IMG/VR virus record: IMGVR_UViG_3300005264_000109
Location: 1-44,223 of that record
DNA length: 44,223 nt
Origin: a virus
Reading direction: 5' to 3' (one strand)
Positions 1 through 6,903 of this stretch are shown here, one piece after another. The notes under the pieces are model-generated. The model was not told where the DNA came from. It saw only the letters and a list, made by a program, of their open reading frames with translations, and searched no databases. The position numbers and the translations under genes are program-made. How positions within the stretch are numbered: position 1 is the stretch's first letter; each line of letters opens with the position of its first letter.

Positions 1-9
1 CCCCCCCCC
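1..9. other. Left terminal run of nine C
   Basis: The window opens with nine C residues, and the + strand also ends with nine C (44215-44223). The two ends are therefore a 9-nt direct repeat made of one base, in a genome that is otherwise AT-rich. It could be a cohesive-end sequence, a terminal redundancy, or a longer C tract at which a circular assembly was broken. Tailing of 3' ends in library work would give G at the left end, so it does not explain C at both. Confidence 0.6.
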
Positions 10-62
10 TCCCTTTACACCATTCCTATCAATTTACCTTAATTGTCAACTTCCCTTAACCC

Positions 63-99
63 AAAAAGGCGAACTAACTGCTTACATTAGTTCGCCTTT
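63..99 (-). terminator. Hairpin terminator after leftmost gene
   Basis: A perfect 13-bp stem (65-77 with 87-99, core GGCGAACTAA) encloses a 9-nt loop. On the minus strand it is followed by five T (67-63). It lies just downstream of the stop codon of the leftward gene at 125-546, so it is a good intrinsic terminator for that short unit. The opposite strand has only TTTA after the stem. Confidence 0.85.
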
Positions 100-124
100 A
101 ACCTTAACAATAATTATCGTTTCG

Positions 125-546
125 TTATTTCATCATTTCTTTAAGCATTTTGTCGGTAATATTAGGAAATTTATTTTTCAATGCTCTCAATATCGTCTCT
201 TCGCTAGCATTATCAATCACTTTTTGTTCCTTTTCTTCCTTACTCAACCCGTTTTTACCCTTTTGTGCTAGCAATTCTTTAACATTAATAATCATTACAC
301 CGTTTTTGATTGTAAACCTACTGTCAACTAACTCCTCTTCACCCTTGACCAGCTTTTTCAACTTTTCATCACTCAAGTTTCGAAGAAACGTGTTTTGCAA
401 ATAAACCGTTAAACTCTGTGCTTCGCTGCACAACTTACACAACGTATCAATATCTATTCCTTTTTGATTGCTTGCTTATCCTTATTGATTGCTTGCTTAT
501 CCTTATTGATTGCTTGCTTATCCTTATTGATTGCTTGCTTATCCAT
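125..546 (-). CDS. Hypothetical protein with 7-residue repeats; frame change near 465-475
   Basis: The function is not recognised. An ATG at 546 with an AAAGGAAA ribosome-binding site starts a reading frame that encodes four copies of DKQAINK. It stops after KKE at about 457. The following 100 or so codons, which are clearly coding, lie in the -1 frame: CKLCSEAQS, then a lysine- and glutamate-rich helical C-terminus ending KEMMK. Joining the frames at the AAAAAG run (minus strand, about 465-460) gives one protein of about 140 residues. The alternative is a separate 105-residue protein starting with TTG at 442. The gene is a lone leftward unit closed by the terminator at 63-99. Confidence 0.6.
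464..544 (-). repeat. Four tandem 21-bp repeats in coding sequence
   Basis: Nearly four perfect 21-bp units (464-481 partial, 482-502, 503-523, 524-544) encode the heptapeptide DKQAINK at the N-terminus of the leftward gene. Because the unit is a multiple of three, copy number can change without altering the frame. Confidence 0.9.
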
Positions 547-627
547 AATGTGTTTCCTTTCGTTATATTAAGTAATTGATATTGTACTATACAATATCCA
601 TCATATAACATAACAAAAGTACTTTAT

Positions 628-654
628 AGTTGTGTAAGATTTTCTTACATATCT
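628..654 (-). repeat. 27-bp palindromic element, copy 1
   Basis: Near-palindrome with core arms GTAAGA and TCTTAC. Read on the minus strand it matches the directional form (AGATATG flank first, ACAACT flank last). It lies 82 nt upstream of the leftward gene start at 546. Confidence 0.9.
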
Positions 655-762
655 ACATTATATATCTTTATCTCATTTCTAACAATCTTAATCTTTTCTC
701 AAGTACTATTGATTTTTTTTAAGTATCTTAAACTCTTTAGGATAATTTATATATGTTTCTTC

Positions 763-786
763 CAGTCTTACTTTGTAAGCTTGCAA
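763..786 (+). repeat. 24-bp repeat shared with right end (left copy)
   Basis: Identical to 43121-43144 in the same orientation. The core CTTAC-TTT-GTAAG can form a short hairpin. A third copy (43298-43321) has the flanks reversed and complemented but keeps the TTT centre. Confidence 0.85.
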
Positions 787-930
787 TTCTTCCATTTTGT
801 TTCCTTTTATGTTTATGTTAATAAACGTTTCGTTAGTTCACTTTATATGTATGCAATATGTATGCCAAAACCTGCAACTGGCACAAATTTTTATCCCACT
901 AATCAAAACATTAAACTTACATCATGTAAC

Positions 931-978
931 ACTAGCGCTAGTTGCACCATGTTGGTACAAGTGTATCACAATGATACA
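931..978. promoter_or_regulatory. Three adjacent dyads
   Basis: A perfect 12-bp palindrome ACTAGCGCTAGT (931-942) is followed by an interrupted dyad (942-960, arms TTG/ACCA and TGGT/CAA). Next is TGTATCA-CAA-TGATACA (962-978, 7-bp arms). Such close packing outside genes suggests protein-binding sites. Confidence 0.6.
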
Positions 979-988
979 GCTATTGTAT

Positions 989-1057
989 GTGCGATTATTG
1001 ACCAGTGGTTAATAATCATCCGCACAACTTTCGACCAGTGGTTGATAATTAACCACT
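989..1057. promoter_or_regulatory. Two 17-bp iterons within dyads
   Basis: The sequence GACCAGTGGTT(A/G)ATAAT occurs at 1000-1016 and 1033-1049, 33 bp apart. The first copy lies inside an inverted repeat with outer arms GTGCG/CGCAC (989-1024). The second forms AGTGGTT-7 nt-AACCACT (1037-1057). The GGTTGATAAT part recurs at 41307-41316. They could be operators or replication iterons. Confidence 0.55.
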
Positions 1058-1355
1058 AGCCTACAGTACACTTTTATATAAACGCTAGTGTATATTTGTT
1101 CACTAATCTATACCTTATACTATACATATATACCCTAGTTCTTATCTCACAACTTTGGCATAGTATCTGCTACAGTGTATATAGTACACCACCCGCCCTA
1201 GGGGAAAAATGCAACTGTTCCGTAGTTTACTATCAATCTCACAAAAATTTTTCCTCCGAAAGTTGGTATACTATTTCTACGAAAAATAAAATTCTATTTT
1301 GCGGTAAATAGTAAATTAACAATATTGTCAAAATGAATGGAAGTCTAAATTTTAC

Positions 1356-1393
1356 TTGACTTTGATGAATATGTTGTGTAAGTTATATATAAT
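1356..1393 (+). promoter_or_regulatory. Candidate promoter for the structural arm
   Basis: TTGACT (1356-1361) and TTGATG (1362-1367) precede TATATATAAT (1384-1393). TTGATG to TATATA has a 16-nt spacer. Between them lies GTTGTGTAAG (1373-1382), which matches one arm of the 27-bp element. This is the only promoter-like sequence close to the first rightward gene. The assignment rests on pattern alone. Confidence 0.35.
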
Positions 1394-1433
1394 GAGACGA
1401 ACGAAAAGCAAATTAACAATAAGGTTAAATGAG

Positions 1434-1448
1434 GTGTTCGTAGAACAC
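1434..1448. promoter_or_regulatory. Palindrome GTGTTC-GTA-GAACAC
   Basis: A perfect dyad with 6-bp arms and a 3-nt centre lies immediately before the ribosome-binding site of the first rightward gene. The same 15 nt occur at 42540-42554 inside a coding sequence. It could be an operator or an mRNA hairpin over the translation start. Confidence 0.4.
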
Positions 1449-1462
1449 TAAGGATTAACACT

Positions 1463-2059
1463 ATGGGCAGGCATCCAACGAGTAGTAGGAAGTATGAGAT
1501 TCAACATCTATGGGATAAGCACTTTGAGATAGCGAGACTCGCAGTCATGGGGTATCATCCAAGTGAGATAGCGCCAGTGGTGAACATGACCAAAGAACAT
1601 ATTAGCTCAGTGTTTAATTCAGATGTGTTTAAAGCTCATGTGGTAGCGTTGAGAAATTCTCGTGATGAAGGAGCTACCGATGTGAATAAGAGAATTATCG
1701 AGATGGCTCCTGTTGCGATGCAAAGACTGCGAGAGGTAGCAGAAGAGCCCCTGTTTATTGAGGATCCAGAGTTGGGAAAGATTGCTAACCCACATGCAAA
1801 TGCACAACTAAGTGTTAAGGTAAGTCAGGACCTACTTGATCGAGCTGGTTATGGAGCTATAGAACGTAAAGAAACTATGAACTATCAAGTGAGTGATTTG
1901 ATTAAATTAAAAGATGCTGCGATTGCAGCAGGGATAGAAAGTGGTCAGGTTGTGGTTGAGGATGCAGAAGTTGTGAGTGAAGAAACAATCCGTGAAGAGG
2001 ACTGCGATCGGAGTCACGATAATCATGAAGAAGACAATACTATGAACGATACTAACTAA
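1463..2059 (+). CDS. Probable terminase small subunit
   Basis: 198 residues. The N-terminal part (about residues 20-60) looks like a helix-turn-helix: IARLAVMGYHPSEIAPV followed by a second helix and SSVFNSDVFKAHV. This resembles the DNA-recognition domain of small terminases and related phage HTH proteins. The middle is helical and the C-terminus is very acidic. It is the first gene of the rightward arm, starts with ATG after AAGGATTAACACT, and overlaps the next gene (TAATG). terL lies 4.8 kb downstream. A small terminase would bind the packaging site and load the large subunit. The assignment rests on the HTH, size and position, so another HTH protein is possible. Confidence 0.55.
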   Translation: MGRHPTSSRKYEIQHLWDKHFEIARLAVMGYHPSEIAPVVNMTKEHISSVFNSDVFKAHVVALRNSRDEGATDVNKRIIEMAPVAMQRLREVAEEPLFIEDPELGKIANPHANAQLSVKVSQDLLDRAGYGAIERKETMNYQVSDLIKLKDAAIAAGIESGQVVVEDAEVVSEETIREEDCDRSHDNHEEDNTMNDTN

Positions 2060-2349
2060 TGCCTAAAGCTGCAAAGGGTGACATAGAACCAAGAACCCAG
2101 GTTCGAAAGAAAACATTATATGATACTAATATAGGCGATGGCAGTTATTATATAACACTAGCCAAGAATCAAGATTATATTTGTGCTACTACAGGAACTA
2201 GGTTTGATTCAAGTTATGATGTTTATTATAATCCTGACTATGATCATTTAACAATTCAGTATGCTAGTGATAATAGATTTAAGGTCGAGATAGAAGAAGT
2301 TTCAACTATAAACTCTATTGTGGAGGATACGTTTAATTATGAAAACTAA
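2059..2349 (+). CDS. Hypothetical protein
   Basis: 96 residues, not recognised. The start overlaps the preceding stop (TAATG), so translation is probably coupled. The protein is rich in Tyr and Asp, with beta-type segments (YYITLAKNQDYICATTG, HLTIQYASDNRFKVEIEEV) and no membrane segment. It sits between the probable small terminase and the exported cassette and may be a small virion or accessory protein. Confidence 0.65.
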   Translation: MPKAAKGDIEPRTQVRKKTLYDTNIGDGSYYITLAKNQDYICATTGTRFDSSYDVYYNPDYDHLTIQYASDNRFKVEIEEVSTINSIVEDTFNYEN

Positions 2350-2629
2350 AAACTTTATTTTAAATACAAGTAGTGGACGTGGTTCACTTGTTTGTTTGGT
2401 GTTGATGTTGGTGTTAGTTCTCTTATGCCCAAGTGATGGGAGTTGTCAAATACTTGGCAACTCTTACACTTGGCAAGATACGATAGTAATTTCAGGGACT
2501 GCGATAGATACAAGTTGGAGTTCACGGATTCCTACACTGATTAATGCTGGAGATATTTTTGTTATCGACGATGGGAAGAAGTTACGTAGGGCAAAGTTCT
2601 GGACTGAGAAGAAGACTTCACAATATTAA
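2339..2629 (+). CDS. Small exported protein
   Basis: 96 residues from the ATG at 2339, chosen because GGAGG lies 12 nt upstream; an upstream in-frame start at 2318 lacks this. Residues 1-36 form a signal peptide: basic start, hydrophobic core CLVLMLVLVLLC and a polar cleavage region GSCQ. The mature part is about 60 residues and beta-rich (TWQDTIVISGT, AGDIFVIDDGKKLRRAKFW). No clear lipobox is present. It is the first of four consecutive genes with export signals, placed between the packaging genes. The function is unknown. Confidence 0.65.
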   Translation: MKTKNFILNTSSGRGSLVCLVLMLVLVLLCPSDGSCQILGNSYTWQDTIVISGTAIDTSWSSRIPTLINAGDIFVIDDGKKLRRAKFWTEKKTSQY

Positions 2630-2683
2630 GTAGTGCAGTAAATCTCTGATTTGAATCCAAACAAATGTTTTAATAATATCGTT

Positions 2684-2710
2684 AGATCTGTAAGAAAATC
2701 TTACACAACT
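2684..2710 (+). repeat. 27-bp palindromic element, copy 2
   Basis: Directional form, with the ACAACT flank followed directly by AAAAGG, the ribosome-binding site of the signal-peptide gene starting at 2727. Confidence 0.9.
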
Positions 2711-2726
2711 AAAAGGTAATTTCGCT

Positions 2727-2855
2727 ATGAAAAATAAAATATGGTTTATACTATGGATGGTGTTATCGTTGAGTTGGTTAGTTGCAGTCATGACACTACA
2801 TGCACAAACTGTCAAAAAAGGTTCTCAAGCTAACACCTACAACATAACCAACTAG
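2727..2855 (+). CDS. Signal-peptide leader of the beta-helix protein (frame change at its end)
   Basis: The ATG at 2727, with AAAAGG upstream, starts a 42-codon frame. It has a basic N-terminus, a hydrophobic core (IWFILWMVLSLSWLVAVM) and a cleavage-like HAQTVKKG, and stops at TAG 2853-2855. The +1 frame, open from 2848, continues with protein-like sequence (SKLALKSTYNIASD) straight into the beta-helix protein. The leader and the 814-residue frame therefore very probably form one polypeptide of about 884 residues. The junction AAC-TAG-C could be a +1 recoding site at a stop codon, or the record could carry one extra base. Confidence 0.6.
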   Translation: MKNKIWFILWMVLSLSWLVAVMTLHAQTVKKGSQANTYNITN

Positions 2856-2937
2856 CAAACTTGCTCTCAAGTCTACCTATAATATTGCCTCTGACACGAC
2901 TGTACTGAAAGCTTTCGATCCTCTCAACGGTCAAACT

Positions 2938-5382
2938 GTGTATGTGCCAGGAGATAGTTGGTATATGCTTGCAGATAGTATTTTTGATGAGACAAGTTCT
3001 AAGGTATTTTCTTCTACAACAGCTGGAAAACAATGGATAAGTGAAGATCTTGTTTTAAATGAGAACAGAAAAATATTTTATGTAAATCCTCTAATGACTC
3101 AAACTCAACTCCAAACTGTATTTAATTTAGCTTCTGCAGAATCAAAAAGTCAAGTTACTTTTATGGGAGGTAGCTATACCTTTAATGATAGTATTTATAT
3201 AGATGGAACAAGTGATATAATTATAGAAGGAAATAATTCTACTGTTACTCTTGATACTTCGTATTTTATTATAACTACTAATGCAAGTTATAAAACTTTT
3301 TCAGACTTTGATTTTACTATGACAGAGGCAATGTTTGATGGGGAGATACTAAAAGACTCCTCTTGGGTTCTAATTAATGATAGTACAGATTTTGCTCCTT
3401 TGTCTAGAGGAGATGCTTTAGTACTTGCAGATTCTACGGAAGATATTTACTTTTCAAATCAACAATTTTATAGAGGAGATATATTATACTTCGATAGATT
3501 TAGTGTTGATGGAGCTCAACAAAAGATGCACTTTGAGAAACCCTCTCTTGTAGCTATAAATGTTAATAGTGATCTTTATGAAGATCTTCAAAAAGCTAAC
3601 TTAGCAGAAAAAAGAGTTACAGTAAGAAATTTACAACTTTATAATACTCGATTACAGTTTAGTGGATTTGAGAATGTACTTATAGATAATGTACATATAG
3701 TTGGGCCTTTTACTGAAACTACTGCTCCTGGAGGACTTCCTATTGATACTATTAGAAGAGGCTTTTCTACTCATCAATGTAGATTTGTTTCCTTAATAAA
3801 TTCATCTGCTGTAGATTGGGCATTAACAGCAGAAGGTTATGGTTTAATGGCTTACGCTTTTGATAAGCTCTATGTTAATAATTGTTTCTTTCGAAATTGT
3901 AGACACGCAATAACTACTATCTCATACGGACACGCATTATCTCATGATGCTTATGTAGGAAATTCTACTGCAATATCTACTATACCTAAAGATGAATTTA
4001 ATGTTTCTTTGTTTGATACTCACCCTCAAACTTATAGTATGGTATATGAAAATTGTATTGCTCGTGGAGGTTATTCAAGTTTTAATGATAGATCAAAAAA
4101 TGTAACTTTAATCAATTGTGAAGCTTATGATACTTATAGAGGATTGCGTGTAGCTATAACGAAAGATTCTACTCGAAACAATGTAATAGTAGATGGATTT
4201 AAAGTAAGAAATACTACAAGTGTGATAAAATTTGCTAATAATATAAATACAAAATTTGTAAGTTTATCGGGGTTAGAGGTTGATAATACTGATTTGATTA
4301 TAAATATTGGCACAGATTCTTTTACTGTAGATAAATTTGAGATAAAAGATTCAAGAATAAATTTTGGAGGAACTGGTACTGTAATGACTTCAGGTCTTAC
4401 TCCTAAGTCTCCAGTAGAATATTTAATAACTGAACTTGAATTAGATAATGTCAAGTTAGATTCTATGTCACAGTTAATAGTTAATCCTTCAGTTAATATA
4501 CGAAATCTTAAAGCAAAAAATTGTGAATTTAATTTAGCTAATGATTGGTTTATTCAGCATACTGCTACAGATACAGCAGCAACAGATGCCTATGTTTCTT
4601 TTGTTAATTGTGATTTTTATAATATTAATAGATCTGCTGGAGCACATATAGGAGCTGCTACAGGTATAATTAGATATAATAAATTTATCTTTGATAGAAA
4701 TACTATTCATAGTGGAAAGTCTATTCTGGATTTTAAAAGGATATATATAGATACTGTTATTATAACTAATAATAATTATACTTCTGAATTTGAACGAGGG
4801 TTTGTATTTTTTGATGATCCTTATGTAGCTCGAGAAATATATATTCAAGATAATAATTTATTTGGTTTACCTGGAATATCAAGTAAATTTATAGATGCTT
4901 CTGATTCTACTTTAACAGGTAAAGCTCGGTATCATATAAATGGTAATAAGATGAATACTGAAACTTCTGAAGTAGCTCATTTATTTTATAATGATTTCTA
5001 TGTAATAGATAATATATTTAATTTTTCTCATGTAGATGCGGTATCGAATACTATGTTACTAGAATTTAAATATGGAGCTACGGGATTTGTTTTTGATAAT
5101 AGATTTATTATTAATGTAGATTCTGGAGTTACTGATTGTATTAGAATTCGTAGTGCTGAAGATACTCTTATTATAGATAACAACACCTTTATACAAACAA
5201 GTAGTACAGCGTCTCAGGCTATAGATCAAGACGCTGGATTATTAACTATAGGTAGAAATAGTACTTACGGATTTAGTGCTCCAAGTTTTGCAGGAGATCA
5301 AGATTGGCTTGATATGATATTAAGTATAAATGTTATAGATACAGTAGTAGTTGATGCAGATACAATTAACTGGGTTAAATAA
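2938..5382 (+). CDS. Parallel beta-helix tailspike-like protein (pectate-lyase fold)
   Basis: 814 residues from a GTG at 2938; coding sequence in this frame begins by 2848 and probably belongs to the signal-peptide leader at 2727. The body is a long series of short beta-strand and turn repeats with Asn/Asp ladders (VTLINCEAYD, VRNLQLYNTRL, NVIVDGFKVRN). The stretch FDTHPQTYSMVYENCIARGG is typical of right-handed beta-helix tailspikes and pectate-lyase-superfamily proteins. Such proteins bind or cut surface polysaccharides. Catalytic residues cannot be assigned by eye. The N-terminus lacks an obvious virion-anchoring head domain and instead follows an export signal, which is unusual for a tailspike. 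Confidence 0.75.
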   Translation: MYVPGDSWYMLADSIFDETSSKVFSSTTAGKQWISEDLVLNENRKIFYVNPLMTQTQLQTVFNLASAESKSQVTFMGGSYTFNDSIYIDGTSDIIIEGNNSTVTLDTSYFIITTNASYKTFSDFDFTMTEAMFDGEILKDSSWVLINDSTDFAPLSRGDALVLADSTEDIYFSNQQFYRGDILYFDRFSVDGAQQKMHFEKPSLVAINVNSDLYEDLQKANLAEKRVTVRNLQLYNTRLQFSGFENVLIDNVHIVGPFTETTAPGGLPIDTIRRGFSTHQCRFVSLINSSAVDWALTAEGYGLMAYAFDKLYVNNCFFRNCRHAITTISYGHALSHDAYVGNSTAISTIPKDEFNVSLFDTHPQTYSMVYENCIARGGYSSFNDRSKNVTLINCEAYDTYRGLRVAITKDSTRNNVIVDGFKVRNTTSVIKFANNINTKFVSLSGLEVDNTDLIINIGTDSFTVDKFEIKDSRINFGGTGTVMTSGLTPKSPVEYLITELELDNVKLDSMSQLIVNPSVNIRNLKAKNCEFNLANDWFIQHTATDTAATDAYVSFVNCDFYNINRSAGAHIGAATGIIRYNKFIFDRNTIHSGKSILDFKRIYIDTVIITNNNYTSEFERGFVFFDDPYVAREIYIQDNNLFGLPGISSKFIDASDSTLTGKARYHINGNKMNTETSEVAHLFYNDFYVIDNIFNFSHVDAVSNTMLLEFKYGATGFVFDNRFIINVDSGVTDCIRIRSAEDTLIIDNNTFIQTSSTASQAIDQDAGLLTIGRNSTYGFSAPSFAGDQDWLDMILSINVIDTVVVDADTINWVK

Positions 5383-5396
5383 ATTGGAGAAATACT

Positions 5397-5930
5397 ATGT
5401 ATAAGAAATTATCTTTACTAATCTTTATGCTATTACTTGCATCAGTAAGTATAGCTCAAACCTTTATTGAGTGTCCACACTATATGATACAGGATTCATT
5501 GTTTGCAGACACTACTGTGACTAGAGACTTTTGGTTTAATACTGCTGATGATAGTTCAAAAATAGTTTATAATAATGGAAATATAGATCTTGATATATAT
5601 CCAAGATGTGTAGGTGGAGATGCAGACGATGATACTCTTACGATAGAGGTTTATGGTTTAAAACTTAAAACTCTTTTTGCTGATAAAAGTAAAAGCGTAG
5701 CTCAAGAAAGATATACTGTGTTTGCTATTGATTGTGTTCGAGTTACAAGTACTCTTGCAGCAGATACTCTTTTACACTCTTATGCGTTGGATAGTTTCTG
5801 GGGCTCGGATATACCTCTTTTAGATGGAGTTAGAACTGTAATTAAAAATCAAGGTGCATCTGATGGAGATAGTGTGCTAGTAGATAGTAATATTAGAATA
5901 TATCACAAGGCTACTAAGCGTTGGTGGTAG
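5397..5930 (+). CDS. Exported hypothetical protein
   Basis: 177 residues, ATG preceded by TTGGAG. Residues 1-20 are a textbook signal peptide: YKK, then LSLLIFMLLLASVSIAQ with likely cleavage before or at QTF. The mature region is beta-rich and acidic (TVTRDFWFNTADDSS, DDDTLTIEVYGLKLKTL) and contains SKSVAQERYTVFAIDCVRV, suggesting a single beta-sandwich domain. It follows the beta-helix gene by 14 nt and may bind it or share its location. Function unknown. Confidence 0.7.
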   Translation: MYKKLSLLIFMLLLASVSIAQTFIECPHYMIQDSLFADTTVTRDFWFNTADDSSKIVYNNGNIDLDIYPRCVGGDADDDTLTIEVYGLKLKTLFADKSKSVAQERYTVFAIDCVRVTSTLAADTLLHSYALDSFWGSDIPLLDGVRTVIKNQGASDGDSVLVDSNIRIYHKATKRWW

Positions 5931-5955
5931 ATATGTAAGAATTTCTTACACAACT
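5929..5955 (+). repeat. 27-bp palindromic element, copy 3
   Basis: Overlaps the last bases of the previous stop codon and ends 13 nt before the ATG at 5969, running into AAAAGG. On its own strand it is identical to copy 11 (minus strand, 37375-37401). Confidence 0.9.
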
Positions 5956-5968
5956 AAAAGGATTTATT

Positions 5969-6799
5969 ATGAAAAAGAAAATATTTTTGAGTATAGTTTT
6001 ATTTATGTTGTTTATAACTTCAGTGTTTGTATTTCCTGGAGAATATCGAAGTGTTGTTAGTACTTTAACTAATCTTACTTCTGCTGGTTATGGAAGCGTA
6101 GTATGGAATTTTGATACGAGTGTTTGGACTCTGTCAAATGTAGGTATAGGTACAAGTTCTTCATTAAAAGCATTACATATAGATAAGACTACAGAAACAA
6201 GTTCTCAGATGATGTTTGGACCAGGAATTACAAATGTAAATTTAGCAATACCGGGTATTACTTTTAGCGCTAGTTCTGGAAATACTGGATTTATAATGGG
6301 GGTAGATGATAATAATTATGGAACGTTTGTATGGAATGCTGATGCTACTCCTGATTACTGGGGAATAGATGCAACAAGTGGAATTGATTTAGTATTACAA
6401 CATACAAATGGAGCTAATGTTGGAGTAGGTACAATTACACCAAGTACTAAATTTGAGGTTAATGGTACTTCTACTCTAACAGGAGGATTTAATCTTGGAG
6501 CTGGAGCAAGTTACACTCTGGCATCTAATGCTATAACCCTAACAGCTCCGGGTAGATTGAGAGTAGCTACAGAAGGAAATGTAGCATTAGACACTTTATC
6601 TACAATTAGTGGTGGAATAGATGGGGATATAATAATTATTACCACTATTTTAAACAATAAGGATGTAACTTTTACGACTGCTGGAAATATTATGTTAGGT
6701 ACTTCTTCTCGAGGTTTAGATGAAAGGGGTGATATAATAATGTTTATGTATCAATCAGCTATTACAAAATGGTGTGAAATAAGTTTCGTGAATAATTAA
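5969..6799 (+). CDS. Exported fibre-like protein
   Basis: 276 residues, ATG after AAAAGG. Residues 1-22 look like a signal peptide (MKKKIFLSIVLFMLFITSVF). The rest resembles tail-fibre or head-fibre proteins. Two copies of the pattern VGIGT or VGVGT followed by a K-L/F-H/E-V type strand occur (about residues 67-80 and 150-165); this motif precedes fibre shafts in many phage and bacterial adhesins. The C-terminus ends in a beta domain (DIIIITTILNNKDVTF, MFMYQSAITKWCEI) similar in style to the proteins at 8614 and 13318. A signal peptide on a virion fibre is not expected. Confidence 0.65.
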   Translation: MKKKIFLSIVLFMLFITSVFVFPGEYRSVVSTLTNLTSAGYGSVVWNFDTSVWTLSNVGIGTSSSLKALHIDKTTETSSQMMFGPGITNVNLAIPGITFSASSGNTGFIMGVDDNNYGTFVWNADATPDYWGIDATSGIDLVLQHTNGANVGVGTITPSTKFEVNGTSTLTGGFNLGAGASYTLASNAITLTAPGRLRVATEGNVALDTLSTISGGIDGDIIIITTILNNKDVTFTTAGNIMLGTSSRGLDERGDIIMFMYQSAITKWCEISFVNN

Positions 6800-6846
6800 T
6801 CTCAATACTAACACCACAAAGAATATATGAATAATCAGGAGACGAT

Positions 6847-6903
6847 ATGCCACCAGATACAGAACTAATAGAACGTATGGTTAAGGTAATTATTAATGAA
6901 TAA
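6847..6903 (+). CDS. 18-residue leader peptide overlapping terL
   Basis: A short frame, MPPDTELIERMVKVIINE, starts at ATG 6847 with a strong AGGAGACGAT site. It ends 8 nt inside the terL frame (TAA 6901-6903; terL ATG at 6896). The arrangement fits translational coupling of terL. Whether the peptide itself has a role is unknown. Confidence 0.45.
   Translation: MPPDTELIERMVKVIINE

Larger units (their letters stand above)
547..1462. promoter_or_regulatory. Non-coding divergent control region
   Basis: This stretch separates the leftward gene (start 546) from the rightward arm (start 1463). Open frames here lack ribosome-binding sites and protein-like composition. It holds one copy of the 27-bp genome-wide element (628-654), a 24-bp repeat shared with the right end (763-786), a dense set of dyads between 931 and 1057, and a candidate promoter just upstream of the first rightward gene. 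It is best read as the control region for the divergent units and possibly an origin. Confidence 0.6.

Noticed and set aside
464-544. Possible CRISPR-like array
   Set aside because: The units are directly adjacent 21-bp copies without spacers and encode a heptapeptide repeat.
709-1311. Open frames on the plus strand in the left non-coding region
   Set aside because: They lack ribosome-binding sites, have odd composition, and run through palindromes and repeats, so they are best read as control sequence.
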